Below are positions 55,148 to 63,184 of a stretch of 64,000 bases of DNA, in pieces. How positions within the stretch are numbered: position 1 is the first letter of the stretch; each line of letters opens with the position of its first letter. The stretch comes from an uncultured Granulosicoccus sp. (lineage in GTDB: Bacteria > Pseudomonadota > Gammaproteobacteria > Granulosicoccales > Granulosicoccaceae), in assembly GCA_947492525.1 (NCBI GenBank), contig CANLNQ010000009.1:1-64000 (forward strand). Direction: 5' to 3'. Under the pieces are notes generated by a model. That model saw nothing but the letters and a program-made list of their open reading frames with translations, did not search any database and was not told the DNA's origin. The position numbers were made by a program, and so were the translations under genes.

Positions 55148-56206
55148 TCAGGCCGCGTCATCCTGACGGTCGAAGATCACCAGATGATCCAGTTGCAGAC
55201 GAATGCCGAACTGTTCACCGACCGGGTGGTTGTGGTGCGACGGTGCCAGACAGAGCAGACGGGTATTGCCGGGCATGCGCAAGGTGTACAGATGATCGGC
55301 ACCGCGAAAGTCACGCGCAATGACAGTGGCCTTGTTGGGGCTGTTGTCATCATGGATGATGTCATCGGGCCGGACCAGTAGCTCGATCAATCTGCCCGGC
55401 GGTACATCCTCGCTCAGCTCGCCGTGGATGGTGCCCAGCTCGGTCTGGATGACATTGTCATCGAGTGTGTTGCCACACAGAAACACGCCTTCACCGATGA
55501 AATCCGCCACGAAGCGATCTGCCGGCGTGTGGTAGAGGCTGTAGGCATCGTCCCATTGGCGCAATCGCCCCTGTGAGACCACGCCGATATGGTCGGCAAT
55601 GGCGAAGGCTTCGTACTGGTCGTGGGTGACAAGCACGGCTGTGATGCCATCGCGTTTGAGTATCTCGCGCACTTCATGAGCCAGCTGAACGCGTCGCTCG
55701 GTATCCTGGCTGCTGAACGGTTCGTCCAGCAACAAGACCGGTGGACGCGGTGCCATCGCCCGAATCAGGGCCACACGCTGCTGTTGACCACCGGAGAGCT
55801 GATGGGGGTAGGCATCGGCAAAGTTCTGCATGCCCACCAGTTCCAGCAGTTCGTTGACGCGGGCATGGATGGTCTTGCGCGGCTGGTCACTGATGCCGAA
55901 GGCCACATTGCGGCGTACGCTCATGTGGGGGAACAGGGCCAGATCCTGAAAGACCATGCCCACACGGCGCTCCTCGGGGGAGGCCTGATGATCGGCACCG
56001 GCCACCTGCTTGCCGGCGATGGACAAGGTGCCTGCCGAGGGTGCCTGAAATCCGCCGATGGCGCGCAGCAGAGTCGTCTTGCCACAACCACTGGGGCCCA
56101 GCAGGCAACCGATATCGCCTGGTTCGAGAGAGAATGACACATCATCGATGATGCGAGTACCATCGATATCGACGCAGATGTGTTCCAGTGCCAGCTGATT
56201 TGCCAT
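55148..56206 (-). CDS. ABC transporter ATPase, Fe3+/polyamine (FbpC/PotA) type
   Basis: A 352-residue ATPase: Walker A LLGPSGCGKTTLLRAIGG, Q-loop GMVFQDLALFPHMSVRRNVA, signature LSGGQQQRVALIRAMAPRP, Walker B VLLLDEPFSSQDTERR and H-loop AVLVTHDQYEA, then a C-terminal TOBE-like regulatory domain (about 240-350). Its permease and binding protein are not in the window nearby, so it may be an orphan or serve a set elsewhere. The nearest binding-protein-like gene is the one after tctE. The start is ATG 56206; an alternative ATG is at 56215. Confidence 0.85.
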   Translation of the reverse strand: MANQLALEHICVDIDGTRIIDDVSFSLEPGDIGCLLGPSGCGKTTLLRAIGGFQAPSAGTLSIAGKQVAGADHQASPEERRVGMVFQDLALFPHMSVRRNVAFGISDQPRKTIHARVNELLELVGMQNFADAYPHQLSGGQQQRVALIRAMAPRPPVLLLDEPFSSQDTERRVQLAHEVREILKRDGITAVLVTHDQYEAFAIADHIGVVSQGRLRQWDDAYSLYHTPADRFVADFIGEGVFLCGNTLDDNVIQTELGTIHGELSEDVPPGRLIELLVRPDDIIHDDNSPNKATVIARDFRGADHLYTLRMPGNTRLLCLAPSHHNHPVGEQFGIRLQLDHLVIFDRQDDAA

Positions 56207-56264
56207 GCTCGGCATGATACCCGAACCCACTACCTTTAAGATCAAGAAGAGGCATCGTCAGACC

Positions 56265-59200
56265 GTGCGCAACGACTATTCGACACAATGGGTCACTGCT
56301 GCCGTTCAGGATCAGCTGGATCAGCTTCTGCAGTCACTCGATACAGGCGATGCCGAGCGGGCGCATCTGCAGCGCTGGTTGCCGGCAGTCTGCGCCGTGA
56401 GTCCGTATCTGTTGCGAGTGGCAGGCCAGTACCCCAGGGCTGTTCAGCGTTTGCTGGAACAGGGGGCTATCCTGCCGGATGCCGTCTCGCCCTCGCGTGA
56501 AGAGCTGCTGGGCGAGATACAGGCAGACTGGCAGGGTGTGCTGGACGGGGCCACGGTCACACTGGACAGCAAGCAGCGTGAAACGGCTCAACTGCAGCTT
56601 CTTCGGCAGTTTCGCCATCGCCAGCTGTTTCGCATCCTGTGGAACGATCTGACGGAGACGGCCGGCCTGTACCGGACGCTGGACGATCTGTCGATACTGG
56701 CCGATGCCTGCATCATCGTCGCCGAACAATGGTCGCATGAGGAGCTGGTCAAGCGCTTCGGTGAACCGTTGACGGCCGATGGTCGGGCGCAGCGGCTGAT
56801 CGTTCTGGGCATGGGCAAGCTGGGTGGCTACGAGCTCAATGTGTCCTCCGACATCGATCTCATCTATCTGTTTGCCGAACCGGGCGAGACCGCCGGGCGT
56901 GCGGACGGCAAGGGCGTCACCGACAACTCGGAATTCTTTCGCCGTCTGGGCCAGAGGCTGACGCGTCTGCTCAACAACACCACCGTCGATGGCTTTGTGT
57001 ACCGCGTGGATACCCGGCTTCGACCCTTTGGCGAAAGTGGCCCTCTGGTGATGAATCTGGAGGGGCTGGAGAATTACTACCTGACGCAGGCGCGCGATTG
57101 GGAACGGTACGCCATGATCAAGGCGCGTGCGATCACCGGCTTGCCCCGGGATATCGAGGACTATCAGGCGCTGGTTACCCCGTTCGTGTACCGCCGTTAT
57201 CTGGACTACAACGCCTTCGATTCCCTGCGCGATCTCAAGAGCAAGATTGCCCTGTCGGTACGCCAGAAGGGGCTGAAGGACAACATCAAGCTGGGCGCGG
57301 GAGGCATCCGCGAGGTCGAATTCATCGGCCAGGCCTTTCAACTGGTGCGTGGTGGGCGCGATACACGTCTGCGCAGCCGCTCGATCGTGGCCGTGCTCGA
57401 GCAACTGGCGCACCAGAAACTGCTGGAGCAGGCCGAGGTGGACGGCCTGTTGGCCGCCTATGCCTATCTGCGAGACGTGGAAAATGCCGTGCAGATGATG
57501 CGTGACGAGCAGGTTCACAGCCTGCCCGAGGATGAAGAGGATCGACTGCGCCTGCTGGCGATCATGGACGAGCCCGACTGGCAGTCCTTCAGACAGACTC
57601 TGGCCGTGCATCAGCAACGCGTCACCGACAGCTTTTCCGGCCTGTTCGAAGTGGAAGAGGTGGTGCCTGGCCACGCGTCGGGGGGGGATGAAGACAGCCC
57701 CACGTCAGCTGGTCAGGCCGCGGGCGGGGAGCAATCGGCCTTCGAGGCGCAGATGGCTCGGGTACAGGAAACCTGGAATCTGATCAGTACGGCGGATGTG
57801 GACGACGATGAGCGCGCCGCGGCCTTGCGCCATTGCGGTTTCAAGCCGGATGAAGAAATGCTGAGTACGGTAGCGGGTATCAGTCGTGGCGGCTTCTACC
57901 AGCGGCTCACGGCCGAGAGCAAGGAGCGGGTGGAGCGCATCGTTCCCATGATCATGCAGCAGGCGCTGGAGGTGAAGGCACCTTCGGAGACCCTGGTGCG
58001 CTGTCTGGCACTGGTCAGAAGCGTGGCGGGCAGAAGTGGTTACCTGCAGGTGCTGGGGGATCAACCCGCCGCGTTGGCACGCCTTGTCAAGCTGTTCTCG
58101 GAGAGTCGGTGGTTGGCGAACTTCGTCCTGCGCCAGCCGATGGTTATCGACGAACTCCTGATCGGCTCCGGCGCCGTGCTCTATCCGGACAGTGATGCCG
58201 TACGCATGAATGTGCTGGAACAGCTGGAGCGTCTGCGTGATGCCGGTCTGGAGGTGCAGATGGATAGTCTGCGGCACTATCGCCAGAGTCGCGAGATGCG
58301 ACTGGCCTGTGCCTGGCTCGATGGCACCTTGACACTGATGCAGGTCAGTGATCAGCTCAGCTGGTTGGCCGAAGCCCTGATAGAGGTGGTGCTGGAGCTG
58401 GTCAAGACGCCGCTGATTGCACGGCATGGGAACCCGCAGTGCCGCCCGGAGGAAGCCGGTGAGGATGGCCCGCGAGATACCAGCCTGGGCATCGTGGCCT
58501 ACGGCAAGCTGGGCGGTCTGGAGCTGGGCTTCGGCTCGGATCTGGATCTGGTGTTCCTGCATGACAGCTGTGGCGCCGGCCAGCACACCGCGGGTGAGAA
58601 GAGCATCGACAATTCGGTTTTCTATGCCCGTCTGGCGCAGAAGTTCGTGCATTTCATGAGCACCACGACCCCGGCGGGGGTGCTGTACGACATCGATCTG
58701 CGGCTGCGCCCCAATGGCAGCTCGGGGGTGCTGGTCACCGGCGTGGAATCGTTCGGAAACTACCAGCGCGGTGATGCCTGGACCTGGGAGCATCAGGCGC
58801 TGATGCGCGCGCGCGTCGTGCTGGGCAGTGAGTCCCTGCGTCAGCAATTCAGGCAGATACGGCTTGGCGTTCTGGCGCAGCAGCGTTCGGCGTCGGAATT
58901 GCGAGAAGCGGTGGCCGGCATGCGTGAGCGCATGCGCGTCTCGCTGGGCACCAACAAGAGTGACAGCATGCATCTGAAACAGGATGCCGGGGGAGTGGCC
59001 GATATCGAATTCATCGTGCAGTACCTGGTGCTGGCCCATTCTGCCGAGCACCCGGACTTGCTCACCTTCACCGACAACATCCGGGTGCTGGACGTCGTGG
59101 AGCGTCTGCAACTGCTGGCACAGGCCGATGTACAGCTGCTGCGCGACGGCTATCTGGAGCTGCGGGATCGGCTGCACCGACAGGCGCTTCAGGAGGCCTC

Positions 59201-59300
59201 CTCGACAGTCCCGCTGGACGAGGCCCTGGTGCGGCTGCGAGACGATATCATCGAGCTGAAGACGCGTGTGCTCGGACCAGCGCCATCCTCGATGCAGTAG
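56265..59300 (+). CDS. glnE: Glutamine synthetase adenylyltransferase/adenylyl-removing enzyme
   Basis: A 1011-residue bifunctional enzyme that adenylylates and deadenylylates glutamine synthetase under PII control. Both nucleotidyltransferase halves are clear: LIVLGMGKLGGYELNVSSDI with DLIYLFAE, and GIVAYGKLGGLELGFGSDLD with LVFLHD. Between them is the linker with a Gly/Ser-rich insert near 470 (HASGGDEDSPTSAGQAAG). The start is GTG 56265 (VRNDYSTQW); ATG 56214 would add 17 residues and would overlap the divergent ATPase gene. The length is somewhat above the about 950 of E. coli. Confidence 0.95.
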   Translation: MRNDYSTQWVTAAVQDQLDQLLQSLDTGDAERAHLQRWLPAVCAVSPYLLRVAGQYPRAVQRLLEQGAILPDAVSPSREELLGEIQADWQGVLDGATVTLDSKQRETAQLQLLRQFRHRQLFRILWNDLTETAGLYRTLDDLSILADACIIVAEQWSHEELVKRFGEPLTADGRAQRLIVLGMGKLGGYELNVSSDIDLIYLFAEPGETAGRADGKGVTDNSEFFRRLGQRLTRLLNNTTVDGFVYRVDTRLRPFGESGPLVMNLEGLENYYLTQARDWERYAMIKARAITGLPRDIEDYQALVTPFVYRRYLDYNAFDSLRDLKSKIALSVRQKGLKDNIKLGAGGIREVEFIGQAFQLVRGGRDTRLRSRSIVAVLEQLAHQKLLEQAEVDGLLAAYAYLRDVENAVQMMRDEQVHSLPEDEEDRLRLLAIMDEPDWQSFRQTLAVHQQRVTDSFSGLFEVEEVVPGHASGGDEDSPTSAGQAAGGEQSAFEAQMARVQETWNLISTADVDDDERAAALRHCGFKPDEEMLSTVAGISRGGFYQRLTAESKERVERIVPMIMQQALEVKAPSETLVRCLALVRSVAGRSGYLQVLGDQPAALARLVKLFSESRWLANFVLRQPMVIDELLIGSGAVLYPDSDAVRMNVLEQLERLRDAGLEVQMDSLRHYRQSREMRLACAWLDGTLTLMQVSDQLSWLAEALIEVVLELVKTPLIARHGNPQCRPEEAGEDGPRDTSLGIVAYGKLGGLELGFGSDLDLVFLHDSCGAGQHTAGEKSIDNSVFYARLAQKFVHFMSTTTPAGVLYDIDLRLRPNGSSGVLVTGVESFGNYQRGDAWTWEHQALMRARVVLGSESLRQQFRQIRLGVLAQQRSASELREAVAGMRERMRVSLGTNKSDSMHLKQDAGGVADIEFIVQYLVLAHSAEHPDLLTFTDNIRVLDVVERLQLLAQADVQLLRDGYLELRDRLHRQALQEASSTVPLDEALVRLRDDIIELKTRVLGPAPSSMQ

Positions 59301-59338
59301 ACTAGCGCTCTGAATGCATTTCACAGGTCAAGAGGTTC

Positions 59339-59581
59339 ATGCAACAGCCCAACGCCCAGACATTCGTTGAAGTTACCCGCGACGAATTGCCCATCCATTG
59401 CCCCACACCCGACAGTTCGCTGTGGAACAGTCATCCGCGCGTGTACATCCCTCTGGAGGATTCCCCGGAAGCCACCTGTGCCTACTGCGGAACGCTCTAT
59501 CGACTGGTCAGCGAGAAATCCGACAAGAGCGCAGCTGCTGCCGCGGATGCCGGCGATGCCCAGTCTGCAGGCAACGCCTGA
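59339..59581 (+). CDS. zf-CHCC zinc-finger protein
   Basis: An 80-residue protein of the NDUFS6/zf-CHCC family. The zinc ligands are Cys and His in LPIHCPTPDSSLWNSHPRVY and the pair CAYCG. A short Ala-rich tail follows. In bacteria this small protein is often found next to LPS core or kinase genes; its role is unknown, with a proposed link to assembly of respiratory or Kdo enzymes not shown here. It sits 4 bases before kdkA. Confidence 0.85.
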   Translation: MQQPNAQTFVEVTRDELPIHCPTPDSSLWNSHPRVYIPLEDSPEATCAYCGTLYRLVSEKSDKSAAAAADAGDAQSAGNA

Positions 59582-59584
59582 GGG

Positions 59585-60370
59585 TTGACCGAGTCCATCG
59601 TCACCCAGCGCGCTGCCGACGCTCCCGGCACCGTCTGGCGATATTGCAGCGATCCGCTACTGCCATTCGATCCGATCGTCTTCGATGAGAACGCACTCGC
59701 TCGTCGGCAGTTGATCACCGGTCAGGCAGGTGCCGGTCGGGGCAATACCTTCTTTTTCAGTTGGCGGGGCCAGGCACTGGTACTGCGTCACTATCGCCGA
59801 GGCGGCCTGGCGCAGAAGCTGAGCAGGAGGCACTATCTGTACACCGGGCTGGAACGTACGCGAGCCATGCGCGAGTTCGATATGCTGGTTGAACTCTGTC
59901 GCCTGCCACTGGCGGTCTCCCGGCCCTATGCCTGCCGAGTGGAGCGGCGCGGGATGTTCTATCAGGCAAGTCTGGTGACACATCGTCTCGCCGGTCAGAC
60001 CCTGGCCGAGATCCTGGCCGAGTCTCAGGCAAGTGACACCACACAGGCGTTGCTGACGAATGATATCTGGAAGCACGTTGGAGCGCTGATTGCGCGCATG
60101 CATGCGGCGGGTGTGTTCCATGCCGATCTCAACGCGCATAACATCATGCTCGATGGACCTTCACTGTCATTGATCGATTTCGATCGGGCGCAGCATCGCG
60201 CACTGCCGGCAGGGGATCCTGCCAGTGGCTGGTGTCTGGCCAATATCGAGCGCTTGCAGCGCTCGGTGCGAAAGCTCGCGGGCGATCACGAAGAGATGGC
60301 CAGTGGATTTGCCCTGCTGGAACAGCAGTGGCGCGAGTCCCTGAATCAGTCGATTTCACCGCGCTCGTAG
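59585..60370 (+). CDS. kdkA: 3-deoxy-D-manno-octulosonic acid (Kdo) kinase
   Basis: A 261-residue kinase that phosphorylates Kdo at O-4 in the inner core of lipopolysaccharide, at the membrane. The protein-kinase-like core is visible: RHYRRGGLAQKLSRRHYLY, RAMREFDMLVELCRLPLAVS, the catalytic GVFHADLNAHNIMLDGPSLS (HxDLNxHN) and the metal-binding LIDFDRAQ. The start is TTG 59585 after TGAGGG. It belongs with waaA and the lpxL-like gene encoded nearby on the other strand. Confidence 0.9.
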   Translation: MTESIVTQRAADAPGTVWRYCSDPLLPFDPIVFDENALARRQLITGQAGAGRGNTFFFSWRGQALVLRHYRRGGLAQKLSRRHYLYTGLERTRAMREFDMLVELCRLPLAVSRPYACRVERRGMFYQASLVTHRLAGQTLAEILAESQASDTTQALLTNDIWKHVGALIARMHAAGVFHADLNAHNIMLDGPSLSLIDFDRAQHRALPAGDPASGWCLANIERLQRSVRKLAGDHEEMASGFALLEQQWRESLNQSISPRS

Positions 60371-60534
60371 CGCTGCAGATAGCGCTTCATGAAGCGCCGG
60401 ATTTCCCGGGACGCAGAAGTATCCACATCCTTGCAGGCGGCAACGAACTGATCACGCAGTTCCTTGTCCAGCCGGATGACCAGCTGTGACTCCTTGTTGT
60501 TCTTGGCTTTCTTCGTGGCGTTTTCCCTGGACAT
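60346..60534 (-). CDS. Ribbon-helix-helix DNA-binding protein
   Basis: A 62-residue basic protein: QLVIRLDKELRDQFVAACKD forms the beta strand and first helix, DTSASREIRRFMKRYLQRYE the second helix, which is the ribbon-helix-helix pattern (CopG/Arc-like). Such proteins are small repressors, often autoregulatory. Its 3' end overlaps kdkA in convergent orientation by 25 bases. GTCACGCCAGTGGTGAC at 60561-60577 is an imperfect palindrome just upstream of its ATG and a possible operator. No toxin gene is visible next to it. Confidence 0.8.
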   Translation of the reverse strand: MSRENATKKAKNNKESQLVIRLDKELRDQFVAACKDVDTSASREIRRFMKRYLQRYERGEID

Positions 60535-60612
60535 TTCCTGATCACCTGGCGGGTTATTGCGTCACGCCAGTGGTGACACTAGGACGACTGTACTGAAATC
60601 CGGGAAGACCTT

Positions 60613-60636
60613 CCATCCGGCCTGCAGACCGGATGG
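60613..60636. repeat. Perfect 8-base hairpin
   Basis: CCATCCGG, loop CCTGCAGA, CCGGATGG, in the gap between the two small basic-protein genes; no T-run follows on the minus strand. Confidence 0.6.
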
Positions 60637-60642
60637 CGGAGC

Positions 60643-60667
60643 ATCAGGTTGTCATGGGCAACCTGAT
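60643..60667. terminator. Perfect 9-base hairpin after the H1-like gene
   Basis: ATCAGGTTG, loop TCATGGG, CAACCTGAT, 24 bases past the stop of the H1-like gene. It pairs with the hairpin at 60613-60636 as a double stem. No T-run is seen, so it may only stabilise the transcript. Confidence 0.45.
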
Positions 60668-60690
60668 TACAGTACAGGCGGTCAGTCGTA

Positions 60691-60888
60691 TTACTTCGCT
60701 TTCTTGGCGACTTTGCGAGCAGCCTTGCGAGCCTTGCCCTTCTTGCCTTTCTTGACGGGCTTCAGAGCGGCCTTGGCGGCGTTCTTGATGACCTTGCCTT
60801 TCTTGGATTTCACGCCAGCGGCCTTGACTGCCTTGCGAGCCATTTTCTTGGCAATGGACTTGGCTTTCTTGGTTGATACTTTTGACAT
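60691..60888 (-). CDS. Histone-H1-like lysine/alanine-rich protein
   Basis: A 65-residue protein made almost only of Lys, Ala, Val, Gly and Arg: MSKVSTKKAKSIAKKMARKA, KAAGVKSKKGKVIKNAAKA and a repeating tail of KKGKKGKARKAARK. It resembles bacterial histone-H1-like DNA-binding proteins (HctA/AlgP-like), expected to coat the nucleoid. The start is ATG 60888, after AGAGAAAAAG; an upstream frame to 60951 lies in the promoter and is rejected. It has its own promoter at 60923-60951. Confidence 0.8.
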   Translation of the reverse strand: MSKVSTKKAKSIAKKMARKAVKAAGVKSKKGKVIKNAAKAALKPVKKGKKGKARKAARKVAKKAK

Positions 60889-60922
60889 GACTTTTTCTCT
60901 TGTCTGAGTTAACGGGAACAGA

Positions 60923-60951
60923 ATCATAGTGTATATACAAATGATATTCAA
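60923..60951 (-). promoter_or_regulatory. Promoter of the histone-H1-like gene
   Basis: On the minus strand: -35 TTGAAT (60951-60946), a 17-base AT-rich spacer and -10 TATGAT (60928-60923). Transcription would start near 60916, giving a leader of about 28 bases before the ATG at 60888 with its AGAGAAAAAG site. Among the better promoter matches in the window. Confidence 0.6.
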
Positions 60952-61020
60952 CGTATATCGACCATCCTTACGTTAAATTCAGGCAAGGCCGGTGTGACAA
61001 TCAGATTCGAGGGTCGTGTC

Positions 61021-62265
61021 TCAGTTCAGCAACTGCAGATAACGCTGCAGCACGCGGCGGCTGTCCTCGGCCAGCGTCAGTGCACGCTGCGCCATGGCAC
61101 GATAGTCGGATGTCGGTGAGGCCGCTTCCATCAGAAAGTCGATGACCTGATCGGCCGAGTCCACCACATGGATGGCGGCAGATTGCTGCATCAGCTGCAT
61201 GATGTCATCGAAGTTGCCGGTATGTGGGCCCACCACGGTGGGGCAGGCGTAGCGAGCAGGCTCGAGCATGTTGTGCCCACCGCGCTCGATCAGTGAGCCT
61301 CCGACAAAGGCTGCGGCTGCGTGTTGATACCAGGCCTGCATTTCACCGAGGGTGTCCGCCAGGTGGATCCTGTCCCCGGCCTGCGGCGATTCACCGGCCG
61401 AGCGCAGCGACACACGGCTGCCGAGTTTCTCGAGCTCACGTTGCAGGGCGCGACCACGTTCGGGATGACGGGGGACGATGACCAGCAAGCTGTCGTTGCC
61501 GGGGCGCGCCAGCCAGGCCCTGGCCAGCTGTAGCTCCTCATCATCGTGGGTGGAGGCGGCCAGCACGTAGGCCACCTGCAGGGGCGCAGGTTGATCAGTG
61601 GTGACCGGGTAATCTGCGTATTTCAGGTTGCCAGCCAGCTGCAGCTGCGAAGCGGGTGTGCCCAGGGCCTGGAATCTGTCGGCATCTTCCTGCGAGCGGG
61701 CCAGCACGCGGACATGGGTCAGGGCCCGGCGGTAGCTGCTGGCCAGCAAGCCGCCGGATTGCGTGCTGGTGCGATCCGACAGACGGCCATTGACGATGGT
61801 GAGACTGATACCCTGCTGCGCGCAGTGGGCGTAGAGCCAGGGCCATATCTCGGTTTCGACAACCCAGCCGCGGCGAGCCGGCAGCTGTGCCAGAAAGCGT
61901 GTGCCGGCACCGCGGAAATCCACCGGCAGATACTGGTGCCGGAGATCGGGAATGGCCTGTTTCATCAGGATCGCAGCGCCCGTGGGTGTCGCTGTCGTCA
62001 CCAGAAACACCGTGTCCGGATGCTGCGCCTTCCAGGCCGTGATCAGCGGCAGAACCGTGATCACTTCGCCGACCGAAGCGGCATGAACCCATAGCGTCTC
62101 CCTGTCGGGTGTCGTGTGAGCAGGCAACGCGTCCTGACGATGGATTCCGAGCCGTTGCCACCAGTAGCGCCACCCTCCGTCCTTGACAGCGCGCCAGGCG
62201 GTATAGCCGAGCAGCAGGGGGCTCAAGGCGACGATCAGCAAGCGATAGCGCCACGGTGGATTCAT
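61021..62265 (-). CDS. waaA: Kdo transferase (lipid IVA)
   Basis: A 414-residue inner-membrane-associated glycosyltransferase that adds Kdo to lipid A precursor. It starts with a membrane anchor (LLIVALSPLLLGYTAWRAVK). Family motifs are ETLWVHAASVGEVITVLPLI, VFLVTTATPTGAAI, GWVVETEIWPWLYAHCAQQG, LAGNLKYADYP and SLIERGGHNMLEPARYACPT. The ATG at 62265 overlaps the stop of the lpxL-like gene as ATGA; the longer frame to 62322 is inside that gene. With kdkA nearby, a mono-Kdo inner core is possible (see findings). Confidence 0.93.
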   Translation of the reverse strand: MNPPWRYRLLIVALSPLLLGYTAWRAVKDGGWRYWWQRLGIHRQDALPAHTTPDRETLWVHAASVGEVITVLPLITAWKAQHPDTVFLVTTATPTGAAILMKQAIPDLRHQYLPVDFRGAGTRFLAQLPARRGWVVETEIWPWLYAHCAQQGISLTIVNGRLSDRTSTQSGGLLASSYRRALTHVRVLARSQEDADRFQALGTPASQLQLAGNLKYADYPVTTDQPAPLQVAYVLAASTHDDEELQLARAWLARPGNDSLLVIVPRHPERGRALQRELEKLGSRVSLRSAGESPQAGDRIHLADTLGEMQAWYQHAAAAFVGGSLIERGGHNMLEPARYACPTVVGPHTGNFDDIMQLMQQSAAIHVVDSADQVIDFLMEAASPTSDYRAMAQRALTLAEDSRRVLQRYLQLLN

Positions 62266-63173
62266 CGCTTGTAGGGATTGCTGTGTGCCGGTGTGGGTGG
62301 CTTGAATCGCTTGTGCACCCACAGATACTGTTCCGGTTGGGTACGCACCTGCGCTTCCAGAAAATCATTGACCTGCTGGGTGGCTCTGGTCAGATCGGTG
62401 GTATCCAGTGCCAGTGGTGGCTGGAAGGCGAAGACGTAGCCACTGCCATCCGGCTTTCGTTCGGGAATGAAGGGGATGATGGTTGCATCGGTCATGCGGA
62501 CGATGCGGGCCGTTCCACTGGTGGTGAGCACCGGTTGATTGAAATACAGGGTCTCGATGCCGCCATGTGTTGCCGCCACACTCTGGTCGGGCGAGTACCA
62601 GACGATCTGCCCACGCTTGAGCAGCCTGACCATTTCGCGAATACCCTTGTTGTCGATCATGCCCTCGATGTGGCGGGACCGGTGCTTGAGCAGATTGGCG
62701 GCGAACAGAGGATTCTTCGGGCTGTCGTATACCGCCCTGATCGGCCAGTGCGAGCCGACCACGGCGGCGCACATCTCGAGCACGGTGAAGTGTGCCTGCA
62801 GCAGGATCACACCCTTGCCGCTGGCCAGTGCGGCGTCGACATGCTCCTTGCCGGTGATCGCTGCCGGGCTCATGTGCCGAATGGAGCGATACCAGGTCCA
62901 GGCGGTCTCGCCGATGGCCATGCCCAGATGCGAAAAGGAATCGCGGGCCAGGTCTTCTCGTTCCTTATCGCTCAGGTCCGGAAAGGCCAGACGCAGATTG
63001 ATCAGGGTGACGCGACGACGACTGGCAAAGCCGCGATACATCACCCGGCCAAGACCTCGCCCGATGCGCATGACCAGCGGGTAGGGCAGCCGGGTGAGCA
63101 GCCAGAAGAACGCGAATCCCAGCCAGGTCGGCCAGAATCGCGGCGCGAGGTAGTCCCGCGCGTTGAAAGACAA
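62262..63173 (-). CDS. lpxL: Lipid A biosynthesis acyltransferase (LpxL/HtrB type)
   Basis: A 303-residue inner-membrane enzyme adding a secondary acyl chain to Kdo-lipid A. A membrane anchor at about 10-30 (FWPTWLGFAFFWLLTRLP) is followed by the acyltransferase core: GVILLQAHFTVLEMCAAVVG with the H-x4-D/E catalytic pair, IRAVYDSPKNPLFAANLLKH, GQIVWYSPDQSVAATHGGIE and VYVFAFQPPL. The family spans lauroyl and myristoyl transferases, which are not told apart here. It overlaps waaA by 4 bases and follows the TolC gene by 11, so tolC-like, lpxL and waaA form one minus-strand operon. Confidence 0.88.
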   Translation of the reverse strand: MSFNARDYLAPRFWPTWLGFAFFWLLTRLPYPLVMRIGRGLGRVMYRGFASRRRVTLINLRLAFPDLSDKEREDLARDSFSHLGMAIGETAWTWYRSIRHMSPAAITGKEHVDAALASGKGVILLQAHFTVLEMCAAVVGSHWPIRAVYDSPKNPLFAANLLKHRSRHIEGMIDNKGIREMVRLLKRGQIVWYSPDQSVAATHGGIETLYFNQPVLTTSGTARIVRMTDATIIPFIPERKPDGSGYVFAFQPPLALDTTDLTRATQQVNDFLEAQVRTQPEQYLWVHKRFKPPTPAHSNPYKR

Positions 63174-63184
63174 GCGAGCGATTC

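Noticed and set aside
56334-59324. Two long minus-strand open frames (446 and 539 codons) opposite glnE
   Set aside because: Antisense shadows of glnE; no motifs.
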